Notes under the pieces: generated by a model
The model's database searches: none
Told to the model about the DNA's origin: nothing
Seen by the model: only the letters and a program-made list of their open reading frames with translations
Translations under genes and position numbers: made by a program
Assembly (NCBI GenBank): GCA_020431945.1
Contig: JAGQHH010000040.1
Coordinates: 1 to 14,104, forward strand
DNA from: Cyanobacteria bacterium HKST-UBA02
GTDB taxonomy: Bacteria > Cyanobacteriota > Vampirovibrionia > Obscuribacterales > Obscuribacteraceae
DNA: 14,104 nt
Direction of reading: 5' to 3'
In this document: one piece after another, positions 1 to 5,786 of the stretch
Layout: every line of letters begins with the position of its first letter
Numbering within the stretch: the first letter of the stretch is position 1

Positions 1-610
1 TGTCCAGGGCGAGCTTGTCGCGGAAAAGCTCCAGTCTTTTTTGCAGGTTCGGGTCCGAGTCGCTGCCCGCCTGAGGGACTTCGCTTCTGAAGTCGAGAAG
101 GGGTTGACCGTGACGATTGGCAGCCATGTTGCGATAAGCTTGCCTGACATCTTCCTGGAAGGTCTTGTTGAATTGCAGCTCGGGACGCAGCTTCAGGGTC
201 TCGAGAAGAAGCTTCTCTCCGTCTCTTACTCCCTGGTCGGTGCCGTTGCCGATCAGTTCGAAAGCTTGCCCGGCGCTTTTCTGTGCCGGTTCGAGATAAC
301 GTTCGTAAGTTTTCCAGTTCTCCAGATCCTGCTTGTGCTCTCTGTCAGCAAGCTCTGCTCCGCCACCGGTTCTGGCGATCTGTTCTTTTAGATCGAAACG
401 ATTCGAGAAGCCTGTCTGGAGCTGGTCGAGAAGAGCCCGGTAGTCGGTGCCGTTTTCTGAGGCTCTGTCCCCGGTTTCGGGACGTGTCTGGACTCGCTCA
501 GGCTGGTAATTCTGAAAGAGCTGATCGTCGTAACGAAATGCTGTGTCATTCTGGGCAAGCATCAGCGAGTCGCACTGAGCTTGTCCGCTGCAGGCGGAGT
601 CTAAGATCAT
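1..610 (-). CDS. Unrecognised protein, N-terminal part; gene runs off the left edge
   Basis: Reading the minus strand from the ATG at 610-608 gives 203 codons without a stop to the window edge, so the 3' end is missing. The product is hydrophilic and rich in Gln, Glu, Arg and Asp. It starts MILDSACSGQAQ and contains helical stretches such as ENWKTYERYLEPAQKSAGQA (about residues 98-117). I see no signal peptide, membrane span or known catalytic motif in this part. Codons end mostly in C or G like the neighbours, and the plus-strand ORFs here have no such bias. An in-frame TAG lies 14 codons upstream of the ATG; the only other start in between is a GTG at 643-641. No good Shine-Dalgarno precedes either. 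The length and helical character suggest the front of a larger cytoplasmic protein, but I cannot name a family. Confidence 0.7.
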   Translation of the reverse strand, partial: MILDSACSGQAQCDSLMLAQNDTAFRYDDQLFQNYQPERVQTRPETGDRASENGTDYRALLDQLQTGFSNRFDLKEQIARTGGGAELADREHKQDLENWKTYERYLEPAQKSAGQAFELIGNGTDQGVRDGEKLLLETLKLRPELQFNKTFQEDVRQAYRNMAANRHGQPLLDFRSEVPQAGSDSDPNLQKRLELFRDKLALD

Positions 611-922
611 GTTTGAATAGAGGGGCTTGGGCCGGGGAGTCACGGTTATCTATGCGGTGCCCGACCAAATTGGACAGCGCCGGAAAAAAATTCCGCAATG
701 AACTATCACAAAGTAGAACATAGGCTACACAGGGACTGGCGGACAATGTTAATATTGTATTAATGCCGCTTGTGTGTCTGGGCATTCTTGGTCTCTCTCA
801 GGAGACGTCCCGGTTACCGGGGGATAAACGGTTGTGTAAAGTAAATTCTACATGGGTCTGGACTCCCGGCAAAATCAGCAAGCGGTAAGCAGTAGAGAGC
901 GTTCATTTGGAGGTGGATTTAT
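611..922. other. 312-bp intergenic region between divergent genes
   Basis: This lies between the left-edge gene (-) and the LRV gene (+) and must hold both 5' regions. It contains an AT-rich inverted repeat, TTAATA-TTG-TATTAA (749-763), and a short hairpin CCCGG-TTA-CCGGG (809-821). I found no convincing -35/-10 pair with 16-18 bp spacing on either strand. The short ORFs that cross it have no ribosome-binding site and poor codon use. The only strong signal is the ribosome-binding site GGAGGTGG at 909-916, belonging to the gene at 923. Confidence 0.5.
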
Positions 923-1432
923 ATGAACCAGAACGCAACAGCCTGCATAGACAGATTCATCGAGACCCTCAATCATGTCCCCGCTAGTCTTGCCGATGCC
1001 GTCGCACCGACGATGATTGCATACGACGATCGGCCCGTTTCGGACTTGCTCGGTATGTTCTTCGAAAACATAGATCAAGGGATGCTCGAAGAGATAGCAT
1101 CCAATCCCTGCACCCCGTCTTCCATCTTGATGAGACTTGCCGAGCACTGCAAGTCTCGAGTACGAGAAGCAGTGGCCGACAACCCCTCGGCCTCGATTGA
1201 AGTTCTTATGACTCTGGCTAGAGATCAGGATCCTGATATACGTTTTGCAATGGCTGAAAATCACAATCTGCACCCCGACATACTGGTGGTTCTCATGGAC
1301 GATGAGAATCCTTTTGTTGTCGACCGTGCGGAAAGAACATACAGAAGAGCGACCAGTGCCGGTCAGGGTGCTGAGATTCGCCGCTTCTTGAGGCGGATAG
1401 ATACGGAACTCGTCGCAGCCGTTTGCAACTAA
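923..1432 (+). CDS. Leucine-rich-repeat-variant (LRV) helical repeat protein
   Basis: A 169-residue soluble protein with no signal peptide or membrane span. From about residue 54 to 142 it carries four imperfect repeats of roughly 23-24 residues with the LRV pattern, in which Asn/Asp-Pro is followed by a helix and then R-x-A-V/M-A. Examples are SNPCTPSSILMRLAEH (60-75), REAVADNPSASIEVLMTLAR (81-100) and IRFAMAENHNLHPDILVVL (106-124). LRV repeats stack into a right-handed solenoid and normally serve as protein-binding scaffolds; some family members carry an N-terminal Fe-S cluster. Here the cysteines (C9, C63, C76, C168) are not clustered in that way, so a scaffold role is the better guess. 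The start is fixed by GGAGG at 909-913, nine bases before ATG. A 49-codon gene follows 35 bp downstream and is probably co-transcribed. Partner and pathway are unknown. Confidence 0.85.
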   Translation: MNQNATACIDRFIETLNHVPASLADAVAPTMIAYDDRPVSDLLGMFFENIDQGMLEEIASNPCTPSSILMRLAEHCKSRVREAVADNPSASIEVLMTLARDQDPDIRFAMAENHNLHPDILVVLMDDENPFVVDRAERTYRRATSAGQGAEIRRFLRRIDTELVAAVCN

Positions 1433-1452
1433 AAGGATAAAGATGTGACTTC

Positions 1453-1460
1453 AGGAGGTG
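1453..1460 (+). promoter_or_regulatory. Strong ribosome-binding site for the 49-codon gene
   Basis: AGGAGGTG lies seven bases before the ATG at 1468 and is nearly a full complement to the 16S anti-Shine-Dalgarno sequence. Another ATG at 1461 touches it but gives only nine codons, so the site sets the start at 1468. It is the main evidence that the short ORF is translated. Confidence 0.8.
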
Positions 1461-1467
1461 ATGATCG

Positions 1468-1617
1468 ATGGTTGCTATTGCTGCCGATGACTCACCTGTC
1501 GAAATGGTAGTCGGAATGGTAGTCGAAAAGGAAAAGATTCACGAGCCGGATGAGGATGTCCTGCTGTGGTTCTTCGGAATCTTTTCGGTCCTGGGCATCG
1601 CCATCGTCATGGCTTGA
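1468..1617 (+). CDS. 49-residue single-span membrane protein, unrecognised
   Basis: ATG at 1468 opens 49 codons ending in TGA at 1615-1617. The first 30 residues are acidic and polar (MVAIAADDSPVEMVVGMVVE, then a KEKIHEPDED segment). Residues 32-49 (LLWFFGIFSVLGIAIVMA) form one hydrophobic helix reaching the C-terminus, as in a tail-anchored or small bitopic protein. A short internal repeat, EMVVGMVVEK, is visible. It lies 35 bp after the LRV gene on the same strand with a near-consensus ribosome-binding site, so the two probably form an operon. A guess is that it anchors or signals to the LRV protein at the membrane; there is no direct evidence. It converges on the kinase gene, whose stop is 13 bp away. 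Real-gene confidence rests on the ribosome-binding site and the clean span. Confidence 0.7.
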   Translation: MVAIAADDSPVEMVVGMVVEKEKIHEPDEDVLLWFFGIFSVLGIAIVMA

Positions 1618-1630
1618 GCCCTCCGAATAT

Positions 1631-2503
1631 TCAGAGAGCTTGCAATGCCTCTCTCATTTCGCCGGCTGATTGATAGCGCTGCTCCGGCTCTTTAGCAAGA
1701 GCCGTCCTGATGATGTCTTTGAGAGTCTCGGGCAGCTCGATATGGGGCGGAGCTCGATCGAAACTCAGCCCTGATCTCTGAACCTGATTGGTCATCGTCT
1801 CCCGGGGAGTCGCTCCCGGAACCGGAGCCAGTCCGGTAAGGGTGCGGAACATCACACAACCGAGAGAATAGATGTCCGAGCGGGCGTCCACCTGGCCGCC
1901 CAGGCACTGCTCCGGGCTCATATAGGCCGGAGTACCGGTGACATAACCTTCCAGGGTCACCTTCTCTTCCTTCGCTTTGTCCTCGTCGATATGTCTGACC
2001 AGTCCGAAATCGACGATCTTGACGGTTTCACTGGCGGTGCCGAAATTGGCCAGGATGATATTGCTCGGTTTGACATCGCGGTGCACCAGACCTCTTTCGT
2101 GAAAATGCTCGAGACCGTCGAGCACCTGGATAAAGATCGGTATGGCTTTCTCGTAGGGAAGCGGTCCGGAGCGGCGGATGACACGTCGGAGAGTCTTGCC
2201 TTCCACGAGCTCCATGACGATGTAATAGCTACCATTTTCGGTGCAGTCGAATTCGATCATCTTGACGATATTGGGATGATCGAGAGCGCCGGCGGCCTTG
2301 GCCTCTCTCTTGAAACGCTGGACCGCACGGTCGTCGGAGGAGAACTCGTCGGTGAGGACTTTGATGGCATACTTCGTGCTTTCGTCCGCGATGTTCGACG
2401 CCCGGTACACGATACCCAGGTGACCCTGCCCGAGCTTGTCCTCGAGTTGATACTTTCCTGCTAACAGACTGTCGAGCAAGGGAGAGCTCCCGACCAGATT
2501 CAT
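1631..2503 (-). CDS. Hanks-type serine/threonine protein kinase, stand-alone soluble domain
   Basis: A 290-residue protein that is almost entirely an ePK domain. Visible motifs are the glycine loop GQGHLG (25-30), the ATP-anchoring lysine in AIKVL (K48), the alpha-C glutamate (E67), the catalytic loop HRDVKPSN (141-148, base D143), the DFG motif (165-167), the activation-segment end GTPAYMSPE (190-198), DIYSLGC (210-216) and the conserved arginine near the C-terminus (R276). All catalytic residues are present, so it should be active. Arg before the catalytic Asp makes it an RD kinase, typically controlled by activation-loop phosphorylation. Unlike PknB/PrkC it has no transmembrane helix, PASTA repeat or other sensor domain. 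A TAG stop lies two codons upstream of ATG, fixing the longest start; the ribosome-binding site is weak. It follows the NPPG-repeat gene on the same strand after a 142-bp gap with a strong hairpin. Confidence 0.96.
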   Translation of the reverse strand: MNLVGSSPLLDSLLAGKYQLEDKLGQGHLGIVYRASNIADESTKYAIKVLTDEFSSDDRAVQRFKREAKAAGALDHPNIVKMIEFDCTENGSYYIVMELVEGKTLRRVIRRSGPLPYEKAIPIFIQVLDGLEHFHERGLVHRDVKPSNIILANFGTASETVKIVDFGLVRHIDEDKAKEEKVTLEGYVTGTPAYMSPEQCLGGQVDARSDIYSLGCVMFRTLTGLAPVPGATPRETMTNQVQRSGLSFDRAPPHIELPETLKDIIRTALAKEPEQRYQSAGEMREALQAL

Positions 2504-2582
2504 CTTCTAGATCTACCCTGCCCCCGCTACCGGCAAAACGCTCGACTCGGTCCTGGCCGAACACCCCGGTGTCCGGCTGCGG

Positions 2583-2612
2583 CGAAGCAAGAAGACCCTG
2601 CTTCTTGCTTCG
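2583..2612. repeat. Perfect 12-bp inverted repeat (hairpin) between the NPPG-repeat gene and the kinase gene
   Basis: CGAAGCAAGAAG (2583-2594), a six-base spacer and CTTCTTGCTTCG (2601-2612) can form a perfect 12-bp stem. It lies 33 bp beyond the stop of the secreted repeat gene and about 80 bp before the kinase start, in the direction of minus-strand transcription. No T-tract follows on either strand, so a simple intrinsic terminator is doubtful. An mRNA 3'-end stabiliser, an attenuator, or a dyad for a protein are alternatives. Confidence 0.5.
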
Positions 2613-2645
2613 TCGGTCCGGCTTATCTCCGCCTTATCTAATTGA

Positions 2646-3023
2646 TTAATAGAAGCGGGTCTGACCGGGACCGGGGGGATTGTACACCCAACCCTGACCG
2701 CGACCGCCCTTGAGTCCGGCAGGATTGTAGTGCCAGTATTTGCCGTGACCGGCGCCGCCTGCAGGACCGGGCGGGTTGATGTGGTTGCTGGTGCAGTTGC
2801 CGTTGTTTTTCTTGTTGTAGTTGATGAACTTGACCTTGCCGCGACCGGGAGGATTGTAGGTCCAGCCTTTACCGCGACCGCCGTTGGGACCGGCGGGGTT
2901 GTAGTGCCAGAACTTGCCGTGACCGGCGCCGCCGGCGGGACCCGGAGGGTTGTAGCTCCATGCTTCCTGGGCGGGGACGGTAAGCGCGAGGCCCAGGGCT
3001 GCGACCATCAATTGCCATTTCAT
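2646..3023 (-). CDS. Secreted Gly/Pro/aromatic repeat protein (NPPG repeats), function unknown
   Basis: A 125-residue precursor. Residues 1-21 form a signal peptide (MKWQ, then a hydrophobic LMVAALGLALTVPA core, cleavage near A18-A21). The mature part has two 43-residue copies (24-66 and 82-124; 33 of 43 positions identical by my count), each built from shorter units YNPPGPAGGAGHGK-F/Y-WH, YNPAGxxGGRGxGW and YNPPG. A polar linker (67-81) contains the only cysteine, C77. Composition is dominated by Gly, Pro, Asn, Tyr, Trp, His and Lys, with no acidic residue in the mature chain apart from any left at the cleavage point, so it should be strongly basic and probably extended. Strict Gly-X-Y periodicity is absent, so it is not collagen. 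GGAG lies 10 bases before the ATG at 3023. It is divergent from another exported protein with a Gly/Tyr-rich tail. A surface, matrix or anionic-polymer-binding role is plausible but unproven; a peptide precursor is an alternative. Confidence 0.85.
   Translation of the reverse strand: MKWQLMVAALGLALTVPAQEAWSYNPPGPAGGAGHGKFWHYNPAGPNGGRGKGWTYNPPGRGKVKFINYNKKNNGNCTSNHINPPGPAGGAGHGKYWHYNPAGLKGGRGQGWVYNPPGPGQTRFY
2652..2954 (-). repeat. Imperfect direct repeat, two 129-bp copies within the NPPG gene
   Basis: Copies at 2826-2954 and 2652-2780 encode the two 43-residue blocks, with a 174-bp offset. Shared runs such as TTGTAGTGCCAG (2725 and 2899, plus strand) show that the copies are related at DNA level, which indicates internal duplication rather than convergence of low-complexity protein. 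The inter-copy segment 2781-2825 is not repeated. Confidence 0.85.
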
Positions 3024-3082
3024 GATAAATCTCCTTTTTCATTGAATCCAGGGGGCTCTTTCGCCCCTTCAACCCCTTAAAC

Positions 3083-3131
3083 GTTCGAACCAAGTCAAGA
3101 GTTCAATGGATTTCGAAAATTTCGGGAAATT
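3083..3131. promoter_or_regulatory. Cluster of TTCGAA-type palindromes in a divergent intergenic region
   Basis: GTTCGAAC (3083-3090), TTTCGAAA (3111-3118) and AATTTC-GG-GAAATT (3118-3131) lie within 49 bp between two divergently transcribed secreted-protein genes. The first two share the TTCGAA core at a 28-bp offset. This could be an operator shared by both genes, but short palindromes arise easily by chance in AT-rich DNA. No known regulator consensus is recognised. Confidence 0.3.
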
Positions 3132-3180
3132 TTTTCTCGACCCCGTCAGGTACTGCCTTTTCCTCACGAATTCCTGAGCT

Positions 3181-3209
3181 TTGAGATCTATCATTATCTT
3201 GTGTAAGAT
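3181..3209 (+). promoter_or_regulatory. Sigma70-type promoter for the secreted coiled-coil gene
   Basis: TTGAGA (3181-3186) and TAAGAT (3204-3209) are separated by exactly 17 bp, and the pair lies about 40 bp before the start codon at 3251. Both hexamers are four of six matches or better to TTGACA/TATAAT. The expected start of transcription is near 3216, giving a leader of about 35 bases that contains the ribosome-binding site AGAAGGAG. Confidence 0.6.
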
Positions 3210-3250
3210 ATTTCGATTAACCAAGGCGTAGATATAGAAGGAGCAATGAC

Positions 3251-3904
3251 ATGAAACGCACCGGTGCAAGAACAATCCTGAGCAGTGCAGCGATTGTCGC
3301 CGTCAGCCTCATGCCGCTGCCTGCGTTCTCCCAGGTGGCAGGAGCGGATCAGGGCATATTCGGTGACGAAGAGCAGATGCTCCAGATCAATCAAGGTCAG
3401 ATAAGACAGTTCGAACAGGAAAAAATGCAGACCCAGCGCGATCTGCAAAGCGAAGAAGCCAAGAACGCGCCCTATAGATTGAAGGTCGAGAAGCAGATCA
3501 AGGATCTGAGCGGACAGAAGACTGCCGCCTCTCAGGACAAGCTCAAAGAGCTGCAATCCTGGCTCGATCGCGACAATGCTTATAGAGCCCACCAGCAGGC
3601 TCTCATCGACAAGCTCACCCAGGCTATCACCAGGCTCGAGAGCACCCAGATGCAGACTTCCTCGAACCTGCAAAACGACATCGTCGCCATGCGCCAGAAC
3701 GTGCAGGATCAAAAGGATGCTGCCAAGTTCGACCGGATGATGAAGATGAATTATTTCAACGAGCTGCAGAGCGAGATGGGTGCGGCTTCCTGGGGTAGAC
3801 CTCCCGAGGACGGCACTTTCAACAGTGTCGGCGGCTACGGATTCATGGGCGGTTACGGAATGGGCGCCTTCGGTCGTCAATCAGGCGGTTACGGTCGCTG
3901 GTAG
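3251..3904 (+). CDS. Exported coiled-coil protein with Gly/Tyr-rich C-terminal tail
   Basis: A 217-residue protein. Residues 1-27 are a signal peptide (MKRTGAR, hydrophobic core IVAVSLMPLP, cleavage AFS/Q). Residues about 38-178 are a nearly continuous Gln/Lys/Glu-rich helix with heptad character, for example LKVEKQIKDLSGQ (77-89), KLTQAITRLES (121-131) and DIVAMRQNVQDQKDAAKFDR (143-162). The last 30 residues are low-complexity Gly/Tyr/Phe (GGYGFMGGYGMGAFGRQ, then SGGYGRW), ending in an aromatic residue. AGAAGGAG at 3236-3243, seven bases before ATG, fixes the start. Coiled-coil periplasmic proteins of this size can be chaperone-like (OmpH/Skp) or structural, but I see no Skp signature. The Gly/Tyr tail echoes the glycine- and aromatic-rich composition of the divergent NPPG protein. 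A specific function is not recognised. Confidence 0.85.
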   Translation: MKRTGARTILSSAAIVAVSLMPLPAFSQVAGADQGIFGDEEQMLQINQGQIRQFEQEKMQTQRDLQSEEAKNAPYRLKVEKQIKDLSGQKTAASQDKLKELQSWLDRDNAYRAHQQALIDKLTQAITRLESTQMQTSSNLQNDIVAMRQNVQDQKDAAKFDRMMKMNYFNELQSEMGAASWGRPPEDGTFNSVGGYGFMGGYGMGAFGRQSGGYGRW

Positions 3905-3919
3905 ACTCAGCCTGTCTCG

Positions 3920-5785
3920 TCAGTCGGTTAATTCACCAGCCCTGGTTATCGCCAGGGCTGTTTTTATCAGGCCGGGAGTACCGCCTTCATAGATCAGGAA
4001 GCGCTCTTGCCAGGTCGGCTTGAACTTCGATTTGTACTGTCTGAGCCCTTTGTATGAGAAAAAGCGGTTCATGCGCTCATAGATCTGGTGGCAGGCTTTC
4101 TCCTCCAGGCTCGCTCCGGGCTTGTCCCCGACCCCGGAGAGGGCTGCCAGACCGAGGTTGAATGTGTGATAGCCGTCTTCTTTGAGGAGGGTGAAAAGCC
4201 TGGCGAAAAGAAAATCCATGCTGCCGTTGGGGACATCTTTGCCGTGCCGCATCATGTCTATGGATACCTGACCGGCTGCGTAGCTGCGCACTTGATTGAC
4301 GAAGGCTATGGCGTTGCGGTCCGTGTCATAGAGGACGAAGATATTGTCTTTCTGCAGATCAGCCTCGTCGAACCAGCCCAGGCTGAATCCGCGCTCGCGC
4401 CTGCCCGGCAGGCTCAGCCAGGCGTCGGACACGGCTTTGACGGTGCTGATCAGAGCCTGGTCGTGGGGCGGGCTGTGACGCTCCACTGTGAATCCCTGTT
4501 TCTCGAATTTTTTCACCGTGGACTTGAAGCTCTTGCCTTTCACGGTTTTGGCGACGAACTCATCGAGGTCGACCACGGCGTCTTCGCCGACTTTCAAGAC
4601 ATCCAGCTTGAGCTTCTCGAACATCGGTAGATTCCGGTCGCTCACCTGGAGGAAGGCGAGCTTCCAGTCCCGCTCGTGGCAGTAAGAGCGAAAACTTTTG
4701 ACCAGCTTTTGAAGCTGGTCTTCGGGACCGACCGGATCCCCGAGACAGATGGCGACATTGAGACTGGTGGTGTAGGCGAGGAAGCTCTCTCCCTCGAAAA
4801 AAAGAGACTTGTCTTCCAGGAGCTTGTAATAGTCCAGGGCGTCCAGCCCGTATTTGTCGAGAATCGCTCCGGCCCGGGCGATCTCCTCGGCATGGAGCAC
4901 CAGGCGGTAATGAATCGGTCTGAAGAGGCTGTAGAGACAGTAGGCGCCGGCCAGGACCTCCAGGGTCTTGAGGGAGTGCAGGAACCAAACCGCAAATCGG
5001 CTCTTCGCCGCGATGTCGGTGTTGCCTACCAGAGCCAGCTCTTTCAGGGCGCGCACCAGGGCTTCGTCAATCTCGAAATTCATGCCGAAGTCCCGTATCT
5101 CGAGCAACCAGAAGCCCAGGGTGCCATAGCCGACCAGAAGAACCACACTGGCTAGAAAGAGAGCCAGTGCCTCGCTGAAGGACTCGATTTCGCTGCGCAC
5201 GGTGAAGCGGTGGCGCAAGAACCAGAGGAGCACCACCGTCAGTAGAGGCACCACCACGGTGTATGCCGGGATACTGATACTGAGCTGGGTGTCCTTGATA
5301 TAGGGAAGATGCTCAATTCCGAAGCGGGCTGCATTGACCAGGGCGGAAAGCGACGCGATGCAGAAAGTCAGGAGCCAGGCTTGTTTTTTCCGCCTGACAA
5401 TATGAACGGACAGAAAGATCAGGAAGAGCCCGAAGGACACTGAGAGCATCTTGCTCCAGTGATAATAGTCGTAGATATTGAGCAGGAAAAAGAGTTTTGG
5501 ATGGACGGCGAGTCTGGTGGCCAGAGGCTGGACGATACCGGTGATGCCGCTTGAAAAGGTGGCCAGGGCTACGAGAATCACCGGCAGATCGGTGAGAGCC
5601 CGGCCCTCCCCTTTTATCTCGGGCAGGTCCGACTCTTTGACCAGCTCCACCAGCGGACCGGTCTCGCCGGCGGTATATTCGGCTGAGTAGCCGCCGCCGG
5701 TGGTTTTTTCCGAGCTCTCCTCGGAGCTTTCTTCGGAGGTGTCCTCGGGGATCTCCTCTTTTTTCTCGTCCGGATTTTGATCCAT
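3920..5785 (-). CDS. MprF-like aminoacyl-phosphatidylglycerol synthase (DUF2156 domain) with short membrane N-terminus
   Basis: A 621-residue protein. Residues 1-60 are acidic and low-complexity (repeated EESSEESSEK type). About six hydrophobic segments follow (roughly 66-86, 112-130, 136-155, 168-190, 206-229, 265-287). Residues about 295-600 match the catalytic C-terminal domain of MprF/LPG synthases: GDPVG (349-353), LPGRRERGFSLG (459-470), DMMRHGKDVPNGSMDFLF (510-527), FNLGLAALSG (542-551) and YKGLRQYKSKFKPTWQERF (578-596). In that family the domain transfers lysine or alanine from aminoacyl-tRNA to phosphatidylglycerol at the inner face of the membrane, lowering surface charge and giving resistance to cationic peptides. 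The membrane part is far shorter than the two-part flippase/synthase region of full MprF, so lipid flipping is doubtful. Amino-acid specificity cannot be read. No Shine-Dalgarno is visible; an in-frame TGA three codons upstream supports the start. Confidence 0.88.
   Translation of the reverse strand: MDQNPDEKKEEIPEDTSEESSEESSEKTTGGGYSAEYTAGETGPLVELVKESDLPEIKGEGRALTDLPVILVALATFSSGITGIVQPLATRLAVHPKLFFLLNIYDYYHWSKMLSVSFGLFLIFLSVHIVRRKKQAWLLTFCIASLSALVNAARFGIEHLPYIKDTQLSISIPAYTVVVPLLTVVLLWFLRHRFTVRSEIESFSEALALFLASVVLLVGYGTLGFWLLEIRDFGMNFEIDEALVRALKELALVGNTDIAAKSRFAVWFLHSLKTLEVLAGAYCLYSLFRPIHYRLVLHAEEIARAGAILDKYGLDALDYYKLLEDKSLFFEGESFLAYTTSLNVAICLGDPVGPEDQLQKLVKSFRSYCHERDWKLAFLQVSDRNLPMFEKLKLDVLKVGEDAVVDLDEFVAKTVKGKSFKSTVKKFEKQGFTVERHSPPHDQALISTVKAVSDAWLSLPGRRERGFSLGWFDEADLQKDNIFVLYDTDRNAIAFVNQVRSYAAGQVSIDMMRHGKDVPNGSMDFLFARLFTLLKEDGYHTFNLGLAALSGVGDKPGASLEEKACHQIYERMNRFFSYKGLRQYKSKFKPTWQERFLIYEGGTPGLIKTALAITRAGELTD
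3937..3965 (+). terminator. Rho-independent terminator of the coiled-coil gene, inside the 3' end of the convergent gene
   Basis: CAGCCCTGG (3937-3945), loop TTATCG and CCAGGGCTG (3952-3960) form a perfect 9-bp GC-rich stem followed directly by TTTTT (3961-3965). It starts 33 bp after the stop codon of the plus-strand gene. The same bases are codons of the last residues (around LAITRAGE) of the minus-strand MprF-like gene, whose stop is at 3922-3920. On the minus strand no T-run follows the stem, so it should act for the plus strand only. Confidence 0.9.
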
Positions 5786-5786
5786 A

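Noticed and set aside
41..723. Plus-strand ORFs of 116 and 146 codons
   Set aside because: They lie antisense to a coherent minus-strand frame that stays open to the window edge, lack ribosome-binding sites and have poor codon use.
1991..2464. Plus-strand 157-codon ORF
   Set aside because: It is antisense to the kinase, whose motifs are complete.
3194..3880. Minus-strand 228-codon ORF
   Set aside because: It is antisense to the coiled-coil gene, which has a signal peptide, ribosome-binding site, promoter and terminator; the minus ORF has none.
4088..5155. Plus-strand ORFs of 180 and 159 codons
   Set aside because: Both are antisense to the MprF-like gene; high GC with strong third-position bias produces such open mirror frames.
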